Below, piece by piece: positions 33,641 through 35,809 of a DNA stretch of 35,809 nucleotides (position 1 is its first letter; each line of letters opens with the position of its first letter). The notes beneath the pieces were generated by a model. That model searched no databases, had not been told where the DNA came from, and saw only the letters and a program-made list of their open reading frames with translations. The DNA is from a virus: positions 1-35,809 of IMG/VR virus record IMGVR_UViG_3300028196_000038; one strand, 5' to 3'. A program made the translations under genes and the position numbers.

Positions 33641-34671
33641 TAATAAAACCAACAGAACTTTGTAACTTTAAATGTTCATTTTGTTCTTCATCTAAAATTA
33701 CATTTGAAGATAATACAGCTACACTTGACTTGAATAAAATATTTAAATTTCTCAATAGATTTCCAGATACAAAAACAATCATTATTAATGGCGGCGATCC
33801 TCTTATGATGCGTCCTAACTACTATTGGAAAATCATAGAATTTCTTGATAAGCATGACATGCCGGCAACGATATCACTTACAACTAATTTGTATCCGTTC
33901 TTGATGAAACCTCAAAAGTGGGTAGAACTTTTCAATCATCACAGAGTTGGAGTTGCTACTTCATTTCAATATGGCGGTGGTAGACTTAAAGGCGATTATA
34001 GTGAGTTTACAGAGGAAGATTTTTGGAAATGTTCTGATGCCATGGTTGAGCATGTAGGATATAGACCATCATTTATTGCAGTGATCGTTGAAGAAAATGA
34101 AGATACTGTAATACAGACGGTTGAACTTGCAAAAAAAATGAATGTTGTTTGCAAAGTAAATTATGCAATGGCATCAGGATCACAATCAGCACCCTACAGA
34201 TTATCAAAAATATATGAAAGATATATTCAGATATGGAAAGAGGGTCTGAGTGATTGGGAACATAATACTCAACAGATGTTAAACAGGTTGAGAGGCGGTT
34301 CAACAATATGCCCGCAAGCTAGAAACTGCGATAGTCATATTAGAACAATTCAGCCAGAAGGTGATTATTATTCTTGTGGTGCATTTGGCGACGATCTTGA
34401 CAAACCAATAGATTTTGATTATGAAATGAGAGGTGGTTTTGCAACACCTTTGAATGACGATATTCATTTAATGAGTATGAAGAAAGCATGTTTTACATGC
34501 CCAATGTATGAGATATGCAATGGATGTAAGAAAACTATCAAAGACTTAAAAGAATATAACATGGTTGAAGATCATTGTCAACATATGAAATCAATGGCAA
34601 ATGATATAATTGCTCTAAATAGATTAGAGACAGCCGTAACCCCCTATATAGACGAAAGGGAAATAGCATGA
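33631..34671 (+). CDS. Radical SAM/SPASM enzyme 4
   Basis: A 346-residue protein starting almost at the cluster motif: C11-x3-C15-x2-C18 (ELCNFKCSFCSS). NGGDPLM is the GGE-type motif. The C-terminal SPASM-like cysteines are in STICPQARNCDSH, GDYYSCGAFGDD and CFTCPMYEICNGCKK, with a last one in EDHCQHMK. The RTIQPEGDYYSCG stretch is the typical entry to such a domain. Its motif spacing equals that of the truncated enzyme 5 at the window edge, so the two may be paralogues. It overlaps the two neighbouring oxygenase genes, by 10 and 4 bases. Confidence 0.9.
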   Translation: MDLIIKPTELCNFKCSFCSSSKITFEDNTATLDLNKIFKFLNRFPDTKTIIINGGDPLMMRPNYYWKIIEFLDKHDMPATISLTTNLYPFLMKPQKWVELFNHHRVGVATSFQYGGGRLKGDYSEFTEEDFWKCSDAMVEHVGYRPSFIAVIVEENEDTVIQTVELAKKMNVVCKVNYAMASGSQSAPYRLSKIYERYIQIWKEGLSDWEHNTQQMLNRLRGGSTICPQARNCDSHIRTIQPEGDYYSCGAFGDDLDKPIDFDYEMRGGFATPLNDDIHLMSMKKACFTCPMYEICNGCKKTIKDLKEYNMVEDHCQHMKSMANDIIALNRLETAVTPYIDEREIA

Positions 34672-35279
34672 TAGAAACTATATTTCCAGTAAAAATGTTT
34701 CATGCCAAAATGCCGATGAATGATGAAGATGCATCTTCATTGAATGCAACATGTCAAGCAATATTCAGAAACCATGTTGCAATGAAAGGAATTTCATTTC
34801 AAGATGCGGGCGATGATGGTGTGCATATTCCAGTATTTACGAATGATAACATTAAAACATACAAAGAAATTAAAGAGTTGCACAATTTTTTTGCTCAATC
34901 ATTTCATATTTTGGCAAAAGAATATGATAATACAATCACATTTGAAGAAATTTTAGATTGTATGGAAGAAACCACAGGTAGACTGCCTTTTATGCGTAGA
35001 GGTGACTACAAAGGTCTGCATTGTCATAGTGGAGCATCTTTAGTTGCAGTCTTTTATCTTGACGATGTTGATAATGATAAAGAAGGTGGCAAACTTATTC
35101 TCCATGATCCTGCTTTCAATCAAGTCATAAGAACAAAACCTAAAAGTAAAATGTCAATTGATACTGAAAAACACTGCATAATTATTGTACCCGCGCACGT
35201 ATGGCATGAGGTAACTCCATATAATGGTAACGAGGATAGACTAGCAGTAGTAATGAATATTTCTTTTCCTTACAAGTAA
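34668..35279 (+). CDS. 2OG-Fe(II) oxygenase 2 (phage-type)
   Basis: A 203-residue protein similar to the 2OG-Fe(II) oxygenases common in marine phages. Motifs are GLHCHSGASLVAVFYLDD (H118, H120), GGKLILHDPAF, the second metal-side His in VPAHVWHEVTPY (H180), and R191 in EDRLAVVMNISF for 2-oxoglutarate. HxH stands where the canonical motif is HxD, as in several phage members. It begins by ATGA overlap with radical SAM gene 4 and ends one base into the start of gene 5, so it belongs to the operon. The substrate is unknown. Confidence 0.78.
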   Translation: MIETIFPVKMFHAKMPMNDEDASSLNATCQAIFRNHVAMKGISFQDAGDDGVHIPVFTNDNIKTYKEIKELHNFFAQSFHILAKEYDNTITFEEILDCMEETTGRLPFMRRGDYKGLHCHSGASLVAVFYLDDVDNDKEGGKLILHDPAFNQVIRTKPKSKMSIDTEKHCIIIVPAHVWHEVTPYNGNEDRLAVVMNISFPYK

Positions 35280-35809
35280 TGATTGTATCTGTAAACCCAT
35301 CTTATTTTTGTAATTTTCGCTGTGACTTTTGTTATCTTACCAATGAACAGTTGGGCGATCAGAAAAAAATTTCAGTTGACAGACTTGATGAATTACTATC
35401 ACAAGTACCCAATATAGAGCATGTTGATTTATACGGTGGTGAAATTGGTGCTATGAAGAAAAGTTATTTTTATGATGTAAAGAATACAATTAAAAAGTAT
35501 TATGATGGTAAAATAAATATTAACACAAACTATTCTATGATGCATGATGGCTTTTTTGATGATGATGTTTATCTGTCGGTATCTTATGATTTTGAAGCAA
35601 GAGAAAAATCAAATCTAGTTTTTCAGAATATGATGATGAGTCGAGTACCTATAGCAGTTTTAATTTTAGCTTCACCAAAAGTTCTTAGTATGAATGTAGC
35701 TGAGATAATAAATCTGTTAAATATGTGTGGTGCAGTAAAGTCGGTGGAGATAAAGCCATACTCAATCAACCAAGCAAACGCTTTTACTGTGACGCACAAA
35801 GACTTTGAA
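35279..35809 (+). CDS. Radical SAM enzyme 5, N-terminal part (cut by window end)
   Basis: The frame is open for 177 codons from ATG 35279 to the last base, so the gene continues outside. The start is MIVSVNPSYFCNFRCDFCYL, with the cluster motif C11-x3-C15-x2-C18, then DLYGGEIGAMKK (GGE motif), a SVSYDFEA strand and a VEIKPYS strand, as in the radical SAM barrel. The ATG overlaps the previous stop by one base (TAATG). Cluster position matches enzyme 4. Whether it has a SPASM domain cannot be seen. It is a clear partial gene and not a fragment. Confidence 0.88.
   Translation, partial: MIVSVNPSYFCNFRCDFCYLTNEQLGDQKKISVDRLDELLSQVPNIEHVDLYGGEIGAMKKSYFYDVKNTIKKYYDGKININTNYSMMHDGFFDDDVYLSVSYDFEAREKSNLVFQNMMMSRVPIAVLILASPKVLSMNVAEIINLLNMCGAVKSVEIKPYSINQANAFTVTHKDFE

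Noticed and set aside
1-35809. tRNA genes, CRISPR arrays, insertion sequences, att sites, diversity-generating retroelement
   Set aside because: I looked for cloverleaf-type sequence, regular short repeats, transposase or reverse-transcriptase motifs and terminal repeats and saw none.

Overview
The window reads as part of a lytic, T4-like contractile-tailed phage (myovirus). It is AT-rich, densely packed and has no tRNA, integrase or repeat-rich region. The T4-type baseplate genes, the order gp48-gp53-hub-gp5 then gp25-gp6-gp7-gp8-gp10-fibre, and TATAAATA late-promoter boxes all point this way. The gp32, gp26 and DUF4815-type wedge sequences look most like marine T4-like phages of Gram-negative hosts. 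The host itself cannot be named from this sequence.

Layout. (1) 1-429: the 3' end of the gp32 ssDNA-binding protein gene, converging on and overlapping the next gene by 4 bases. (2) 426-4844, minus strand: gp4-like head-completion nuclease, a conserved unknown, a gp19/gp54-family tail-tube protein, gp26, and a tape-measure protein (gp29-like). Between gp26 and the tape measure lies a 65-codon reading frame with no start codon of its own. It is reached from gp26 by a -1 shift on a U8 run, a layout like the G/GT tail chaperone upstream of lambda's tape measure. (3) 4886-25995, plus strand: gp48, gp53, a gp27-like hub, a hub lysozyme, a tail amidase, a separate beta-helix spike, gp25, gp6, a gp7-like wedge protein, gp8, a large gp10-like protein, a small coiled-coil protein and a tail fibre. 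The hub lysozyme appears to be a GH24 lysozyme inserted inside a second tail-lysozyme domain. With the amidase, the baseplate would carry three wall-cutting domains.

(4) 26000-35809, plus strand: a cassette unlike anything in the T4 core. A 13-bp inverted repeat carries two back-to-back promoters with exact TTGACA/TATAAT boxes. The rightward one drives a tightly coupled operon that runs off the window. It encodes five radical SAM enzymes (three with clear SPASM-type C-terminal cysteines, one with an N-terminal B12-type domain, one truncated by the window edge), three Fe(II)-oxygenase-like proteins (one cupin/JmjC-like, two 2OG-type), two unrecognised proteins, and a 292-residue protein ending in CHNSCHSSCHGSRGRR. 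That tail is three CHxS repeats followed by a basic Gly/Arg end. It recalls the HxS repeats of HxsA, the substrate of the bacterial His-Xaa-Ser radical SAM system. My leading hypothesis is a phage-encoded pathway that modifies the C-terminus of a protein, possibly a virion or tail protein, in the manner of a ribosomally made, post-translationally modified peptide. The gene content and motifs are seen directly; the substrate assignment and chemistry are inference.
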